A DNA stretch of 64,000 nucleotides from Acephala macrosclerotiorum (GCA_014904845.1 MU119205.1:186001-250000); one strand, 5' to 3'. Counted from the first letter of the stretch, positions 44,241 through 56,529 are shown. The notes: generated by a model from the letters alone, not told the origin. Numbers and translations: made by a program.

Positions 44241-45087
44241 TGCGCCTGAAATTATTTAAATTTCGTTGTCTGGGTATTTAGTTTTTGTCAGTCGAATTCG
44301 TGCGTAATGTTTGTCTTGTAATTCAATTGTAAATATCCATTTGTAGCGGGGTCTTGAGAGGAGAGCCTGAAATAAATTCAAGCTTCGTCGCTGACTCACG
44401 GTCAACGCGGAAAAATCGTCCCCACAAAACACGCGCTAGGATCCTCCCGCTGTAAGGCTGACAATTATCTGCAAAGTCAGGCCATCTCATGTTCGATGGA
44501 CATCCAGACCCAGCCCCATAGTCAGGGGCATCAACGTCGGAATACTTTATCGCAACGTCAATCCTTCTTCTCGTTCTTCCTTCCTTTCAATTTTTTGCTG
44601 TTGAGAATCATCTTCAATTTTCTGACATTCAATTCTCGAGGCGTAAGTCAAGGCAAGCACCAAGCGATACTGCGAGAAACACTACACAAAGTTACACAGG
44701 CGTCGTCCTAGTAGGATTTAGGATCAGGTCATAATCGTGGTATTGATTTGAGCTATTCTGCAGACAACACGGCCGTCATCGTAATGAGACCAGCCTCTCC
44801 CACCAGCGCCAAATCAAGCGTCAATTGCCCTCCATCCAATGCAGCAAATTCAAGTTGCCTCCTTCCCGTGGCCCCAGACGCCGCTGTGGGTCTCGAACAA
44901 TCCTTCCGCCTGCGCCAAACGTTAAATTCATGAATGGAATGTTTCGAGGCATTTATCCAAGACGTAGTCAGCCGATAAAGATGCAAAGGCGCTTAACAAT
45001 ATACATATACAAGCGATGGAACTCGTGGAGTCCGTCGTCGATCAATCCTTCAAAAGTCGGTGATGAGGCGAGGTACTTTCGAATCCC
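44241..45087. other. Intergenic, GCD6 promoter and SKN7 3' flank
   Basis: About 0.85 kb between two genes on the minus strand. Short open frames on both strands have no supporting features. Confidence 0.55.
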
Positions 45088-47325
45088 TTATTGTGCGAAA
45101 CCTCCTGGTGGTGGATACATCCTCTGCCTCTTCTGATCTGGATGGTCGTCTGGCGCACCTCCAGTCATATCAGACATGACTCTTCGGTGTTGTTGGGGGG
45201 GCCGAGGTCCTCCCATTGGTTGTCCCGAAGGCGGAGGAAAGCCAGACTGAGGATGAGGATGTGTAGGAGTCATATTATACTGTCGATTGTCTGGCATATT
45301 TTGTTGCATGTAACCACCAGGAGAGGGACCAACTGGCGATGGTCCTGGCATCTGGTTTGGCGAGTGCCATGAAGATGCTGTCGCGGGCGATTTCCCCGGT
45401 GATGTTTCGTCTTTCAAAGATTGTGCGGCGGATAACTGTGCCATATTCAAACCCAATGGTGGATGACTCGTTGGGGTCACAAACCCTCCAGGATGTGTCA
45501 TTTGCGCCTGTTGTGGAGGGTATGGCGCATTCTTCTTAAACTGCGGCAGGTGCTTCTCAAGTGCCTTGAGCATTCCCTCTCTCGTAAACGGCTTGGGTAG
45601 AACATCATTCATACCTGTTACTAATTAGTATATGCCAAAAGAAAGTGTACCGAATACTAACCGTAACGGAAATACATGTCGATATCGTCGGCTCGTATGT
45701 TGGAAGTCATAGCGATGATAGGAATCTGCGGTCGTATTTCTCGTATGCAAACCGTAGCAGAGACCCCATCTAAGTGTGGCATGATAATGTCCATTAGAAT
45801 AAGGTCGAATTGGCTGGCACCGTGATTGATTTTATTTACGGCTTCTAGACCGTCGCGCTATAACTATTGTCAATAGAATTTCTTTATTTCTTTCAAAAAG
45901 ACTTACGGCAGTTTCCACTCCACATTCAAAGGCTTGCAGGAATTTTGATCCGATCCGTGCGCATACTTTGTCGTCTTCAACAAGCAATATGCGAGGCTTG
46001 GTCATTCCCCACACCGACTCTACCGTACTCTTCTTTCGTCTAATCGAGGAGCTGCTTTCAGGTAGCATCTCAGGCATCGTATCCACTGGCATCATTCCGT
46101 TCGCAGGAAGAGAGTAGGGGATGTTGTTAATGTGTTCGCTATTGACAGGATCGATGCCATTCGTGTGCCCTACGGGATACACCAAGCTGTCAAGGTCGCT
46201 GTTCATCGCATAGCCAATATGAGCGCTGGAGCTTTCAGAGTGAGGCGCCATAGACGTGCCTCCATTGTCTGGCGGTGTTGCATACTCGTTGCGTAAATGG
46301 TAGTCGTGGGTCATTTGTTCCAATTCCTTGTTAGGCAGATTCTCAGCCGAAAATTCGTCCAGCAATTCTGATGCTTGTTGCAAAGGCGAGGCTGGATGGT
46401 CGTCGATGATGCCGTCGTTCAGTGATTGATCACCACTTCCAATGCCAGGTCCGCCAAAAGGGCCCCCAATCCTGCTATTTCGTCTTTGCGCATCAACACT
46501 GTGGAGGAACCCCATCACTCTGTGCATCACTCCGTCATGGTTCTTGACAAACTTTTGCAATTGAACAACCTGCTGTAGTAGGACGACATGTCCTTGAGCA
46601 AGATCTTGGTATCTCTCTGATAGATGCTGAAGCTGTGCTTGGGTTGCCATTAATTGGCTATTAACGAGATCCATTTGTTGAGAGGGATAGGTTTCTTCTG
46701 AAGTCTGTGTAGGCTTGCGAGGGGCGGGTGCTTTCCGTCTAATGTTATCTAAAGAGTCTTTTTTGTTTGCTTGAAATTCTGGATGCTTGAATTCCCAAGC
46801 CTGATTTTTGATTAGTCTGAAATATACATGAAATTGAACGAGATACTAACATTCGGGCCATACGGAGACGGAGTGTTGTCCTCGTTGTTCTGCCTAACCT
46901 TGTGAAAGTCATACTTGTTAAGTTGCCGAACGAAGGAAGCAAAGTTGCTATGCTTGAAATGCTTGGGAAGGATCAACTTGGTGAATTTCTCGTTCTAGAC
47001 CATATTAATATTACTGAAAGCATTATGAACTCGAACTGTTAGAAGACATACTTCAAGTACGACAAAACTTTCGCCGCCTTCGCCCCATCGAACAATGTTC
47101 TCATAAGTTGGATCTTCGAGCATTCTGTCATCAACATGTTAGTGGACTGGCGCATCCCCAAAATCTCGCACCCCAGAACTCCAAGACATCGCATACTCAC
47201 TTGTACAACTTGCGGACCTGGAGGGTTATCAGTACAGCACTTTCATTTCAACAAGCCTTACTAAGACTCACAAAGTCGCTGGAATTGTTGGCCGCTGGGC
47301 CACCCATATCGCTGCCTTTGTCCAT
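45088..47325 (-). CDS. SKN7: Skn7/Prr1-type response regulator transcription factor
   Basis: Skn7 receives phosphate from the Sln1-Ypd1 histidine kinase relay and activates oxidative stress, osmotic and cell wall genes. Seven exons (47272-47325, 47201-47217, 47052-47124, 46851-46994, 45907-46800, 45662-45857, 45088-45614) close in frame at 634 aa. An HSF-type DNA-binding domain comes first: [40 protein letters not shown] and WEFKHPEFQ. Next is a coiled coil ([34 protein letters not shown]). The receiver domain starts [18 protein letters not shown] and has the phosphoacceptor Asp in [13 protein letters not shown], then IAMTSN and [13 protein letters not shown] with the conserved Thr and Lys. 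The tail is Pro/Gln-rich. Exon 2 is 17 nt. Confidence 0.96.
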
Positions 47326-49604
47326 CCTACCTGCCTTTCAAAAGCCTTTCCTATACTTTGGCGACAGTTCCCGATTGCCACGGGACGGAATCCAGAGTTT
47401 GATTCGAGATCAAGAGAGAGGACAGGATGATGGAGCGCAATCGAGGTCGCGATGCAGGGCCGAGTTGTGTGGCTCACCAGCAAGTCCCGCGGCGATTGAC
47501 GTAGATAGCAAGCGGCCCCAGCAATGCCAATACCAAGCGATAGAGAAGGGTCGGGTCGTCCAGTATCGTGTCACAAGTTCCCTCCAGCCAGGCCGACGAT
47601 CCAGACAACCAAAGGAAATGGCTTTCGAGTCGAGAAGTTGCAGTTGCAGTTGCAGATGCGGCTCGCAGGAGAAGAGCTGAGTGACATTACATTACTGGAG
47701 GATAGTGGGACCCGTGCTGGGAGGTGGACCGTGGACCGTGGACTGTGGACTTGAGTCCTGTAGCACAGAGATCGGTGGGCTAGTTCAAGGATGTCGAGGC
47801 GAAGGCCAATCAACAGCCACACCGCTACGCCACCCAAGCCCGTTGTTGGCTGGAGGCGCATCTGCTTCCTTGATAATTGAGACACTTGTGGAGGTACAGC
47901 ACCCGACCCATGCTCCTCCAGGGTGGGAGAGTGCTATTCCATGCCGGATCTCGCTATTCGCGCACCTGCACTATGGTTGCAAGCGAGAGAGCCCGGCGAA
48001 AAGGGCAGTGATCTTCACCAAAGCATATTTGTCACAAAACTCATCAACGCTTCGAGAAAAGCAATTCGCATGTTTGGCGATGATTCTCACGGGCATATTT
48101 GTGTGCGCGCGCCTGCCACGGGAGACGGGTCTCCGCATCGTGATTTTTCTGTGCGACGAGAGGTGTTGTCTGGCGCTGCACCAAATACGCTGGGCCATCA
48201 GATCAGTACGATGTTCGCCATCATCGCCGTCTTGCCATTTCGAGGTCTTCCGGCCCCAGCCGCTCGTCTCGCCAGCAGCTGAGGTCAGTCCCACAGGTTC
48301 GGTATGAACGAAGGCGATGACGCATTTTTCAGGGCAAGGTGGAGTGTGCAGCCGTACAACAACCGGGCCGGAAAAATTCGAGATCCTCAGGCCTTGCCTC
48401 CCGCAAATTGGTTCGACAAAGCCCAGATGCGAAAAGGACGAAAGGCTCCGCGGCTGCCAGCTGGAGAGACAAAAACAATTTCGCCCCTCGGGAAGGATGC
48501 CACCAAAGAAGAGCTTCTCCTCTCTCGCATTCTTGGTCTGTTCAGGAAGCCCCCGTCAGACTTAGCTCAGACCTATCAGTGCCATCATGCCAATTTTCTG
48601 CGAAGGTTCCGGCTGATCATCACCATGTCTGCTCGCTCACGCGCTTAATAGCAGCGATCTTCACTCCAAACATTTAATGACGCCGCTAGATACCCTGAAT
48701 CGCCGCTGGCTGCCAAGCTGACGTCTCGAGCACGAGGCAGTTCGAACCAAGAATCACTCGTCTCGCATGTTGACAGCTTTTTACATTACTTGTTCAACAG
48801 AGCGTGAAGCAAGTATGAAGATATTCGTTCTAGCTAATGTCGAGGTTCGAGCTAGTTCTGTATTTTTAGATTCTTTTATACTTTTCTCAACTCGCGGGAC
48901 CGCGCCTTAGAAAAGGGGGAATCCACGATGCGGCATCCGTATCTGGTATCGAAGTGCGCCAGAGAGGTGCAATCCTGTCAAACCTCGGGACGATCCGTAT
49001 TTACGACACGATACCTATCACTGAGTTCCCAAGTATTTCAATCACCAACAAAATAGTGCAATCCGTACACAACTATGGACGAAAAACAACTTCGGACGAA
49101 AATAACAAAATGTTTCTAGATATAAATCTGTGGCTGAAACAAACCCCCAATGCATCCGATTGGGATTCTTATCAGAGGATCTCGTTTGCTTTTGCAAACG
49201 TAGTGCAACTATAAGGCAAGTCATGCTCCCAAAGAGCTCTCCCGCACTGAGGTCTTCGTCCATTTCATGTCTCTCAACCCGATGTTGAAGAGTCTCCGGC
49301 GGGTTGATATTGGGATCGAGCGACTCAAAGATATTCTCGATCAGAGCATATGCCTCCTCCACTTTGTCTAACCTGGTGGCCCTTATATATGCAGCCACTC
49401 AATTGATCCTGTCTCGCATTCCCGTCTTATACGAGTACGCGCATGATCTGGTTCTAATTTCAGTGATTACTTGCAGAGGCAAATTGTGATGTGTGTGGTT
49501 CCTCCTTTAGGACATATGAAGCTACGAGACATAATTTCATTTGCCCTGCACAAGCCTTTTCATAACCCAGTGTCAGTCCCACGAGAGGGCTGTGGACATT
49601 CATA
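47326..49604. other. 2.3-kb intergenic region upstream of SKN7
   Basis: Long but unsupported open frames occur, the largest at 47681-48307 (+), with no motif and a composition that follows local GC. A minus-strand frame near 49042-49390 (LDKVEEAYALIENIFESLDP) reads somewhat like protein but has no visible start or partners. It may be an old fragment. A four-copy 7-bp repeat at 47724 is listed separately. Confidence 0.5.
47724..47751. repeat. Four-copy 7-bp tandem repeat
   Basis: GTGGACC is repeated four times, with C changed to T at the last position of copies three and four. The repeat lies about 400 bp upstream of the SKN7 start codon. Confidence 0.85.
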
Positions 49605-50006
49605 TCATTTTACCGCATTCTCTAATTGCTCTTTAATCCATGAGATGCACTTTTCCTCATCTCCCTCAACATCAATCCCAGCAATAGCAATCGTCTTATC
49701 CCGTGACTTCAGCCCTCGAATAACCTCTACATCGGACTTCGGACGTCTCAAGAGCTGTAAAATTATGAATGAGCCTCTTTGCTTGCTCTATGCCGCCTAA
49801 CTCACATCACTGAAAACTTCTCTAACAGCCTTATTTGCTTCTCCATCCTTAGGTTGCGCTAACACGCAGACTTCGATGATGGAATCCGAGAGAGATATTA
49901 TGCCCTCTCGTTGCTTGCTAGCGCCTGGCTTTACATGACATTGTAGGTGGATGAGCGTGGATTTCGTAGAGGAGACTACAAGACGTATTGCCAGTGGTGA
50001 AGTCAT
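49605..50006 (-). CDS. DUF167/YggU-family (UPF0235) protein
   Basis: DUF167 proteins are small and of unknown function; structures of bacterial relatives show a compact alpha/beta fold. Two exons (49806-50006 and 49605-49754) around a 51-nt intron give 116 residues, in the usual family range of about 100-140. The start is MTSPLAIRLVVSSTKSTLIH at 50006. Family features are HLQCHVKPGASKQREGIISL, VCVLAQPKDGEANKAVREVF, and after the intron LRRPKSDVEVIRGLKSRDKT and AIAGIDVEGDEEK. The pair KPGASK and DGEANKA is the signature of the family. The frame extends further upstream without ATG in a convincing context, so a longer N-terminus is possible. It is divergent from the HAD gene at 50246 with 239 bp between starts. 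Confidence 0.88.
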
Positions 50007-50245
50007 TGATTCGAAGTCGACATTCGTTGCGTAACGATGAAAAGTAGTACTAGCCAAATTGGGCGAGTTGATGCCAAGCGAGAGCTCGAGGCTGTGATTC
50101 CTTCCTGAGTCTAAAACTTGACAACTCAGCCTTTCGACACAAACTGTCCCAACTCTGAATGCTACGCCGCGCCTTCTACTATTACCAACGCGCCTTGATA
50201 ATCTACAGTAAAGTCGCAAAGACATACGTAGTCTGCGATTTCAAG

Positions 50246-52104
50246 ATGTCGGGCCCAAATGGCTACGGCTACTCAAATGGAACCTCGTCAACTCGACACA
50301 CCGTGACTGCGCTCAATCGATGGTCAGTCGCAGACAAAGATCAGCTTCCTGGTGCGCCGCACTCTTCTTCTAACATCGCGAGCTAATTATGCGCAGCCGT
50401 TGATAAGATCAAGTCCCTTCATGTCTATGACTTCGACAACACCCGTAAGTTACACCGTCAAGCCTGCTTCTCGCATACTGACTCTATCTCTTAGTATTTA
50501 ACAGCCCTCTGCCGAACCCTAAGCTATGGAACGGTCCGACGATCGGCTTCCTACAATCCCAAGACACGTTTGCGACGGGCGGATGGTGGCACGACTCGAG
50601 AATTCTCGCAGCTACCGGTGAAGGGCTCGAGAAAGAAGAACCAAGAGCATGGAAAGGCTGGTGGAATGAGCGCATCGTTGAGCTCATTGAGTTGAGCATG
50701 AAACAGAAAGATGTCTGCACAATCCTCTTAACAGGTCGATCAGAGGTCGGCTTCGCCAAGTTGGTGAAGCAGACGGTCACCAGCAAAGGTCTCGACTTTG
50801 ACATCATTTCGCTGAAGCCTCCCACAGGCCCAAACAATGAGCGTTTCTCGAGTACAATGAACTTCAAGCAGAACTTCTTGGAGATATTGATGGAGACATA
50901 CAGGGGCGCAGAAGAGATCAGAGTATACGAGGACCGAGTCAAGCACGTCAAGGGCTTCCGGGACTTCTTCATGGATTACAACAAGCGCCAACAAGGCATT
51001 GGAGGGTCACCTACGCGTGGAACTATCACTGCTGAAGTGGTCCAAGTGGCCGATTCATCAACTCAACTGAGTCCTGTTCAAGAGACTGCAGAAGTGCAGC
51101 GCTTGATCAATGATCACAACCTTGCTATCAGCCGCGGTAGACGAGGCCCACGTCTTCAGATCAAAAAGACTGTTTTCTATACCGGCTACTTGATCGACAA
51201 CACTGACACTCAGAGGCTGCTTACTCTAGCTCAGCTGCCACCCAACATGCCCGATACAGAGTTAAAGTTTCTTGCCAATAATGTCCTGATCACACCTAGA
51301 CCTTGCCAGAACAGTATCCTGGAAAAGGTCGGTGGGATGGGCAGCAAGACAACCTGGCAGGTAACCGGCACAGCTGTCTTCGAGAACAAGATCTGGGCCG
51401 CTTGCGTCCGTCCTGTTCCCGAAACGAAGAAATACTACACAGAAAACCCCGTCCCAATCATTGTTCTTGTTCTGCGCAAGGGCGCTCGTCCCATCGACGC
51501 AGGTAAGATCCAGAACTGGCAACCAGTGCCACCAGAGAAACAGTTCATCTTTGAGAGTACTGTTGGCGAGAAGGTCTTGCTGCGGATTGAGGAGGAGGAT
51601 CCAAGAGAGAACGAGTATGAGAGCCTGTTTCCCAACAAGACCTTCAAACGCAAACATGCACCTGATGATGACCCTCCTAGGCGAGACAGTGGTTCGTACG
51701 GACACAACGCCCAAGCCTCCAATACCGGCCGTGGCGGTTATCAACAAAACAATTATGGCGGTGGCGGCCGAGGTGGGCGAGGAAACCATCGTGGCGGCAA
51801 TGGACGAGGTGGTCGCGGGGGAAACAACAGAGGCAATGGTGGTGGACGGGGTCGAGGCAGAGGAGGTGGTGGTGGGTACAACTATCGGTCACTAGACGAT
51901 GTTGGTGAGAAGGGCAATAACACGCCTCCGAGTTACAACGCTGCTGTCGCCTACGAAGACTTCCCACCACTCCAGAAGCAATATCAAACTCCCCAGCAAT
52001 TGGTCCAGCAGCAATTCCAGCAATACCATCAGTATATGCAAGGCAAGGGTGGAAACGGTGGAGGTGGTGGTGGCGGTGGCAATGGGGAGTTGCAGTACTT
52101 CTAA
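50246..52104 (+). CDS. HAD-superfamily Swiss Army Knife RNA-repair-like protein with RGG tail
   Basis: Proteins with the HAD_SAK domain are predicted polynucleotide phosphatases in RNA repair; direct evidence is scarce. Three exons (50246-50351, 50397-50444, 50495-52104) give 587 residues and close in frame. The HAD nucleophile motif spans the second intron: SLHVYDFDNTLFNSPLPNPK (Asp-x-Asp-x-Thr pattern, here DFDNT). Next are GWWHDSRILAATGEGLEKEE and MKQKDVCTILLTGRSEVGFA (motif II Thr). The third region has EEIRVYEDRVKHVKGFRDFF (motif IV acid pair). The middle domain reads TVFYTGYLIDNTDTQRLL. The tail (from about residue 455) is rich in Arg-Gly-Gly (GGGGRGGRGNHRGGNGRGGR) and ends in Gln-rich sequence, which suggests RNA binding. 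Confidence 0.87.
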
Positions 52105-52797
52105 TCTCGAGCTCGTGTCTCTGATGATCGGCTGATTGAATGATTGCGGATGATTGAACGGCTTGTGTGTAAAACTACAGCACATGATTAGGAGCATCTG
52201 GTTTACTATTGCATTGGAGTCAAGGTTATGTCTGATATCCACGACCACTTGTCAAATGGGCAATGTCTTTAGAGTATTGCAGGAGAGCAGAAGAGCTGGC
52301 GGCATTGATACTTTCTGCAGGTTGTATCATAGCCTGGTCGCAGGGCCTAAGTTAAAAGCTTTTGTCTCTCTCTGGTCACACTTCTCAAAAGCGCGGGTGT
52401 GTGCCTGTTGTTGTTCCTGTACGATAGTCCGAGTTCCTTCGCACGTTGCCTTCGACTGGAACTACCCCAAACCAGTCTGGACACTTTCAGATCTTCTATC
52501 AAGATATCGGTGCAAGTCCAGTATCTCCAGAGTTGAATCAAACGACATTGTTGTCCCAAATACTCTCCCTACCAACTTAGAAACTCTAATCTCAGGCAGG
52601 AAGTTATGCGTAAATTCTACACTTTGCTATATCGTTCTCAACTTATACATCCAATTAATAATTCACCTCCAGCTAAGCTTCCAGGTACTAGTAACAAACC
52701 TCTCCCTCCGCCAAATGTCTTGTCTCTCACACAACACCAACATAGCTCCTCTTCCCAACTAGGATAGACACCCATCAAACTCACATCCTAATCTCAC
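52105..52797. other. Intergenic between the HAD gene and the small minus-strand gene
   Basis: About 0.7 kb of 3' flanks of two convergent genes. A plus-strand open frame at 52154-52762 exists but lacks any recognisable motif. Confidence 0.5.
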
Positions 52798-53333
52798 TCA
52801 AACCTCCCACAAACTCAAAAGCTCCATGTCCCCACATCCCCGATACTCGACAGCTTTACTCTGCGCTTCCTGTACCCGTTCCCAAATGCTGTTCTCTCCC
52901 TGTTCAAAATAGACAATAATTTCCTCCTTCCCCATCACAAATAAGTAATTTCCCGTTCCATCGAAGTAGGTAGATAGTGCTATAGCTTTTTACTGGCTGT
53001 AAGTTAGATGGGTGGAGGTTTTCGTAGACTTATTTTGTGAAGTAGGCACGAGTCCAGAATTCATCGGGTGCCGTGTCTTAGTCGGTGGGTTTTGTTCTAG
53101 GGACCCTGAGATGAATGAGTTAGATATTTGAGAATCGAGGGTAGAGGTTTGGAGTGTGTGGAGGAGTGGGACGAGGGAAGTTTCTTGTGTGAATTTAAAG
53201 AGTGTCAATCCCGTCTGATGATGGTGAGCTTGCCAAAATTTGAGGAGAATGTTGGCGGAAGGGTAGTTGCGATTTTGAGAAAGGATGAGGAAAGAGACGA
53301 GGGTAAATTGTGACCGCGATTTCGTGAGCTCAC
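52798..53333 (-). CDS. Probable small gene of unknown function (boundaries uncertain)
   Basis: Two minus-strand stretches read like protein. The upstream one is LTKSRSQFTLVSFLILSQNR, then NYPSANILLKFWQAHHHQTG, LTLFKFTQETSLVPLLHTLQ and QISNSFIS (about 53330 to 53110). The downstream one is ALSTYFDGTGNYLFVMGKEE, IIVYFEQGENSIWERVQEAQ and SKAVEYRGCGDMELLSLWEV, with a stop at 52798-52800. An intron from about 53108 to 52980 joins them in phase, but its GTCCCT donor is weak. No ATG is seen in the first stretch, so the 5' exon is not found. The product does not match a family that I know. It could be a small lineage-restricted protein. Confidence 0.5.
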
Positions 53334-53788
53334 CAGGTTACCGAACTTCGTTCGGAGGCTAAGACTTAGGAATTGTTCGAAGGGAGCAACGCGAAAATGG
53401 GAGTAGGAGGCGAGGACGATTGCGAATTCAGAGCAATATTCTGTCAGATAGAGAAAGCCCCCAAAAGGGCGAAGGAGCACCCAGATTTCTGGAGATATTA
53501 TGCTCCTAGTAAAGTATGCAAAGAAGAATAGAGAGGGACATATGCTCTAGAATCCAGATTAATGCCTTTGCAACATACTCTACTTAGGTGATAATTCGGA
53601 ACACCATCAAGAAGTTTTTCTCGCAAAGAAAATGACCGATAGCAGATTGATGCCCATGCCGTAGCCACAAAAAATTATGTATGTGCTTGGCTCAAAATCT
53701 CTTTCTTTCATCGCACTCTTCTCAACCTAGCTCCGTATAATTTCGACGCCTCACCATCCCAATTCCCATACTTTCCCACTCAACCACT
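53334..53788. other. Region upstream of the unknown gene, 3' flank of SEC14
   Basis: About 0.45 kb between the unknown small gene and the 3' end of SEC14. It may contain the missing first exon of the small gene (an open minus-strand frame reads through 53480-53340) or the SEC14 3' untranslated region. Confidence 0.4.
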
Positions 53789-54973
53789 CTATTGGATCGC
53801 AGGAGCGGGCTTAATCTCATCATCAGCAGGGACGCCAGCCTCAGCAGCCTTTCCACCGGCATCAGGAATAGTACCAGGGTTCGTAGCCGTGTTGTCAATG
53901 ACGTTGTTCTCAGTCTTTTGCTCCCATTTCGCAGGCTTGGCCCATGCGGGATCAGTCCATGGTCCTGCATCACTGAAGCCACATCCACCTGGGCAGTCAC
54001 AAGATCCACCAAACATCTTAGGCAGATTCTCAGCTGGGACTTGAGACAAAAGATCCTTCTGATATCCACTTCCAAGAACGTGGATCTTCTCCACCGTGAC
54101 GGGATCCAACCAACCCTTCACGACGTTAAAGACGCCTGAGAAGCCCCAGGGAGCATTGATCAGGTAGAGACGACCGAGACGTTCAGGGTAGTAGTTTTGA
54201 GAGATGGCGGAGGCTTGTTTGACGTAGGAATAGACGGACGAGACCTTTGTGATACCGACGCCTTTGAGATCCATTATCGTGCAGCAGGTTTCGAGAAGTT
54301 TACCGGATTTGCGAGAGCAGGCGGGGAGTCGAGGGTCGGCTAGTCGTTCGTACTCGACGGCCAGGTTGTTCAACATTCGTTCAGAGGTGGTGATTTTGTA
54401 CATGGCAGCCAAATCGATGTTTCCCAGCTGCTCGATGTATACTGGTCGTCCATCCTGAATTACTGTTAGTGCTTGCCTGTTGAGGATGAACTGCTCGGTA
54501 TACTTTATCCGTCTTGTGGTAGTATTGTGGATAATATTGAGCGACTTGGGCCTTCTCTGGATATTGCCAGGTGCGAACGAGGTTGTCCAAATCGATTTCC
54601 TTGCGCCACTTCTCAGAGTCCACGAACCTATTCCAACAATCAGCTTCCGACTTGAATAAATGTTATGCAGAGACGTACATCTTCTCCGAAAGAGCCACAT
54701 CGAATTTCCGAGCTCGCAGGAATCTCAGCTAAGCCGCGCGTCAGTAAATTAGATAGCAGATTGCAGGAACCACTGCGTACTCACGAGAGTCAGAGTATCG
54801 AGTCGGTCTGTGTAGCCAGCTGCCTCGAGCTTCATACGCAATTGGTGAACTTGGGCATCTTGCTCGGGAGTTGTGTGTCCAGGATGACCTGGCAGAGTGG
54901 TTGGAGAGATGGTTGGGAAGTCATAATGGTCGTACTTGGGGTCAAGCTCCTGCTTGGGTTCTGCGGCAGCCAT
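53789..54973 (-). CDS. SEC14: Sec14 phosphatidylinositol/phosphatidylcholine transfer protein
   Basis: Sec14 exchanges PI and PC and keeps Golgi phosphoinositide and diacylglycerol pools fit for vesicle formation. Four exons (54785-54973, 54679-54728, 54505 or 54504-54627, 53789-54454) give 342 residues. The CRAL-TRIO N domain holds [20 protein letters not shown] and [16 protein letters not shown]. The lipid-binding domain has [40 protein letters not shown] and [20 protein letters not shown]. It continues [20 protein letters not shown] and [20 protein letters not shown] followed by [15 protein letters not shown]. This last block is the typical Sec14 end. The tail is acidic and Ala-rich, beyond the yeast length. 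The family is certain. The exon 3 end is at 54504 for the frame to close. Confidence 0.96.
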
Positions 54974-55407
54974 GGTGAAGAGGTTGGGCTTGGTAGGAGG
55001 CGCGATGTTGTATTGTCGAGGACGTTCTCCAAGTTTTAAAAGGGGACCTAGATTGAGGGGCCACCGGGCCTGTAATGACGAAGTACGGTGAGACTAGTAA
55101 ATTAAGCGAGATCTCAAGAAAAGGGAGCAGCCAGCCAGGAGAGGGAATTGCTCCCATGAGTCTCACAACGAATTTAATTTGCTGTTTACACGTCTTGGAA
55201 TCCACGCTCCTCAAAGTCCATCCTCGACTTGATGATCGAAGCTCATGTCTGCATTCTGCAGAGTCCTGCCATAGTCCTACACATTTTCACCTCTTATCAA
55301 CCCCGCTATCGGACAACTCGTAAAGCTCGTAAACCAAGCCTGGAGCGGCCGCGTCGTGATGATTACTCGCTCGAGAAGAACATTATTTTCATTAAGATCT
55401 AGAGAAC
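54974..55407. other. SEC14 promoter and prefoldin 3' flank
   Basis: About 0.43 kb between two genes on the minus strand. No gene is seen. Confidence 0.55.
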
Positions 55408-56300
55408 TCAACCGTTTGGAGTTCCATTCTTTCCTGTATCTTCCAGAGCAGCTTGCTCATTCTTCTCTTTTCGCTTCATCGTAACATCCCAATTATAAAC
55501 TCGTGCTGTAGCAACCTCCATAGTCTGTACCAAAGTCAGCTATCATTCCAACCAAGTATCTAAAGTCTGAAGAAACTAAGAAGCTCTTACCGTAATTTGC
55601 TCTCTCAAGAAATCTAGGTCCTCTTCGCAGTTTGCCAAGTTCGTCTTGTTGGTGGCGAGTTTTGACGATAGCAGCTCTTCAGCTTCATCAATTGGGTATG
55701 CCAGCATGGTGTTTGCCTAGGATTCGATCAGCCTTTTGCTTGCCTCGAAGGTAGGCCACAAGAACGCCGTACTCCTAGCCACAAGTAGACCTCGTCCGTC
55801 GGTGGGATCTCCGCTTTGGCATACAAGGTTTCGTTCAGCTCGAAGGTAGCTTCTATTGGGTCGGAGTCAGGCTGGCAACACTGTCAGTCTAAGAGCTTCA
55901 ACAAGCTGAGGCATCCTGCATGCCTTTCTCGTTTTCAGAAACTTCACAGTGTCTAGGGTCTTCTGGATGTCCGGAATCTTGTCCTTTATGCCTGCCGCTC
56001 TTCGTTGTTGACTTTGTTCCATGAACTGATATTTCCTGCCCGCCATTTTCAGCCTACCATCCCACGAACATCCTTTCAAACATACGATATCATCTCCTGG
56101 AACTTCTTGAGGGTCTTCTCGACATCTGTGCGTGAAGTAACATAGTCCTCGACCTTGTCAACGAATGGCGCATATGGTATGCCTCGCGGGTTGGTAGGGG
56201 CCAAGTCTTTTCTGGAGACGAGTCAGCTTTGTGAAACGTATACCAGAGCGCTGGCTGAGCACAAATCATGCCATGCTTACTTCGCTTCTTTGTCTGCCAT
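55408..56300 (-). CDS. PAC10: Prefoldin subunit 3 (VBP1/Pac10)
   Basis: Prefoldin is a hexameric jellyfish-shaped chaperone that hands nascent actin and tubulin to the CCT chaperonin; Pac10 is an alpha-type subunit. Six exons (56281-56300, 56086-56211, 55924-56035, 55773-55871, 55591-55716, 55408-55524) close in frame at 199 aa, as expected. The protein reads KDLAPTNPRGIPYAPFVDKV, a coiled coil YQFMEQSQQRRAAGIKDKIP and IQKTLDTVKFLKTRK. Then come FELNETLYAKAEIPPTDEVY, WLGANTMLAYPIDEAEELL and NLANCEEDLDFLREQITTME, VATARVYNWDV. These are Pac10 hallmarks. The third intron (55872-55923) has a GC donor (AAG|GCATGC). It is divergent from the ferric-reductase-like gene with 229 bp between starts. Confidence 0.95.
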
Positions 56301-56529
56301 GGTTGGCGTAGGTGGACAGCTTTGCATGGAGCTGGAGCCGTCGTTTGTCTCCTGCAACTTTGGCTGTTTGAATTCGAAGACCGTGACGACCCCCGGACTA
56401 AATTCGCAGTCTCGGGTAGAAGCGATATCTTAGTGCAATACCTTATCACCGACGCCATCTGGACGTCCAGTTATCATTCAGTCTCACTAAAGAGAGTGTT
56501 CTGTGGAACGCGGGCTGCCGGACGAAGCC

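Noticed and set aside
47681..48307. A 208-codon open frame on the plus strand upstream of SKN7
   Set aside because: No domain, signal or sensible composition; it overlaps other frames of similar length in a GC-rich promoter region and contains the 7-bp repeat.
48838..48860. GGTTCGAGCTAG resembling a tRNA T-loop
   Set aside because: No cloverleaf arms could be built around it, and no A box lies at the right distance.
52154..52762. A 202-codon plus-strand frame after the HAD gene
   Set aside because: It reads as random sequence rich in Ser, Leu and Cys and lies between two convergent genes; no motif and no supporting splice sites.
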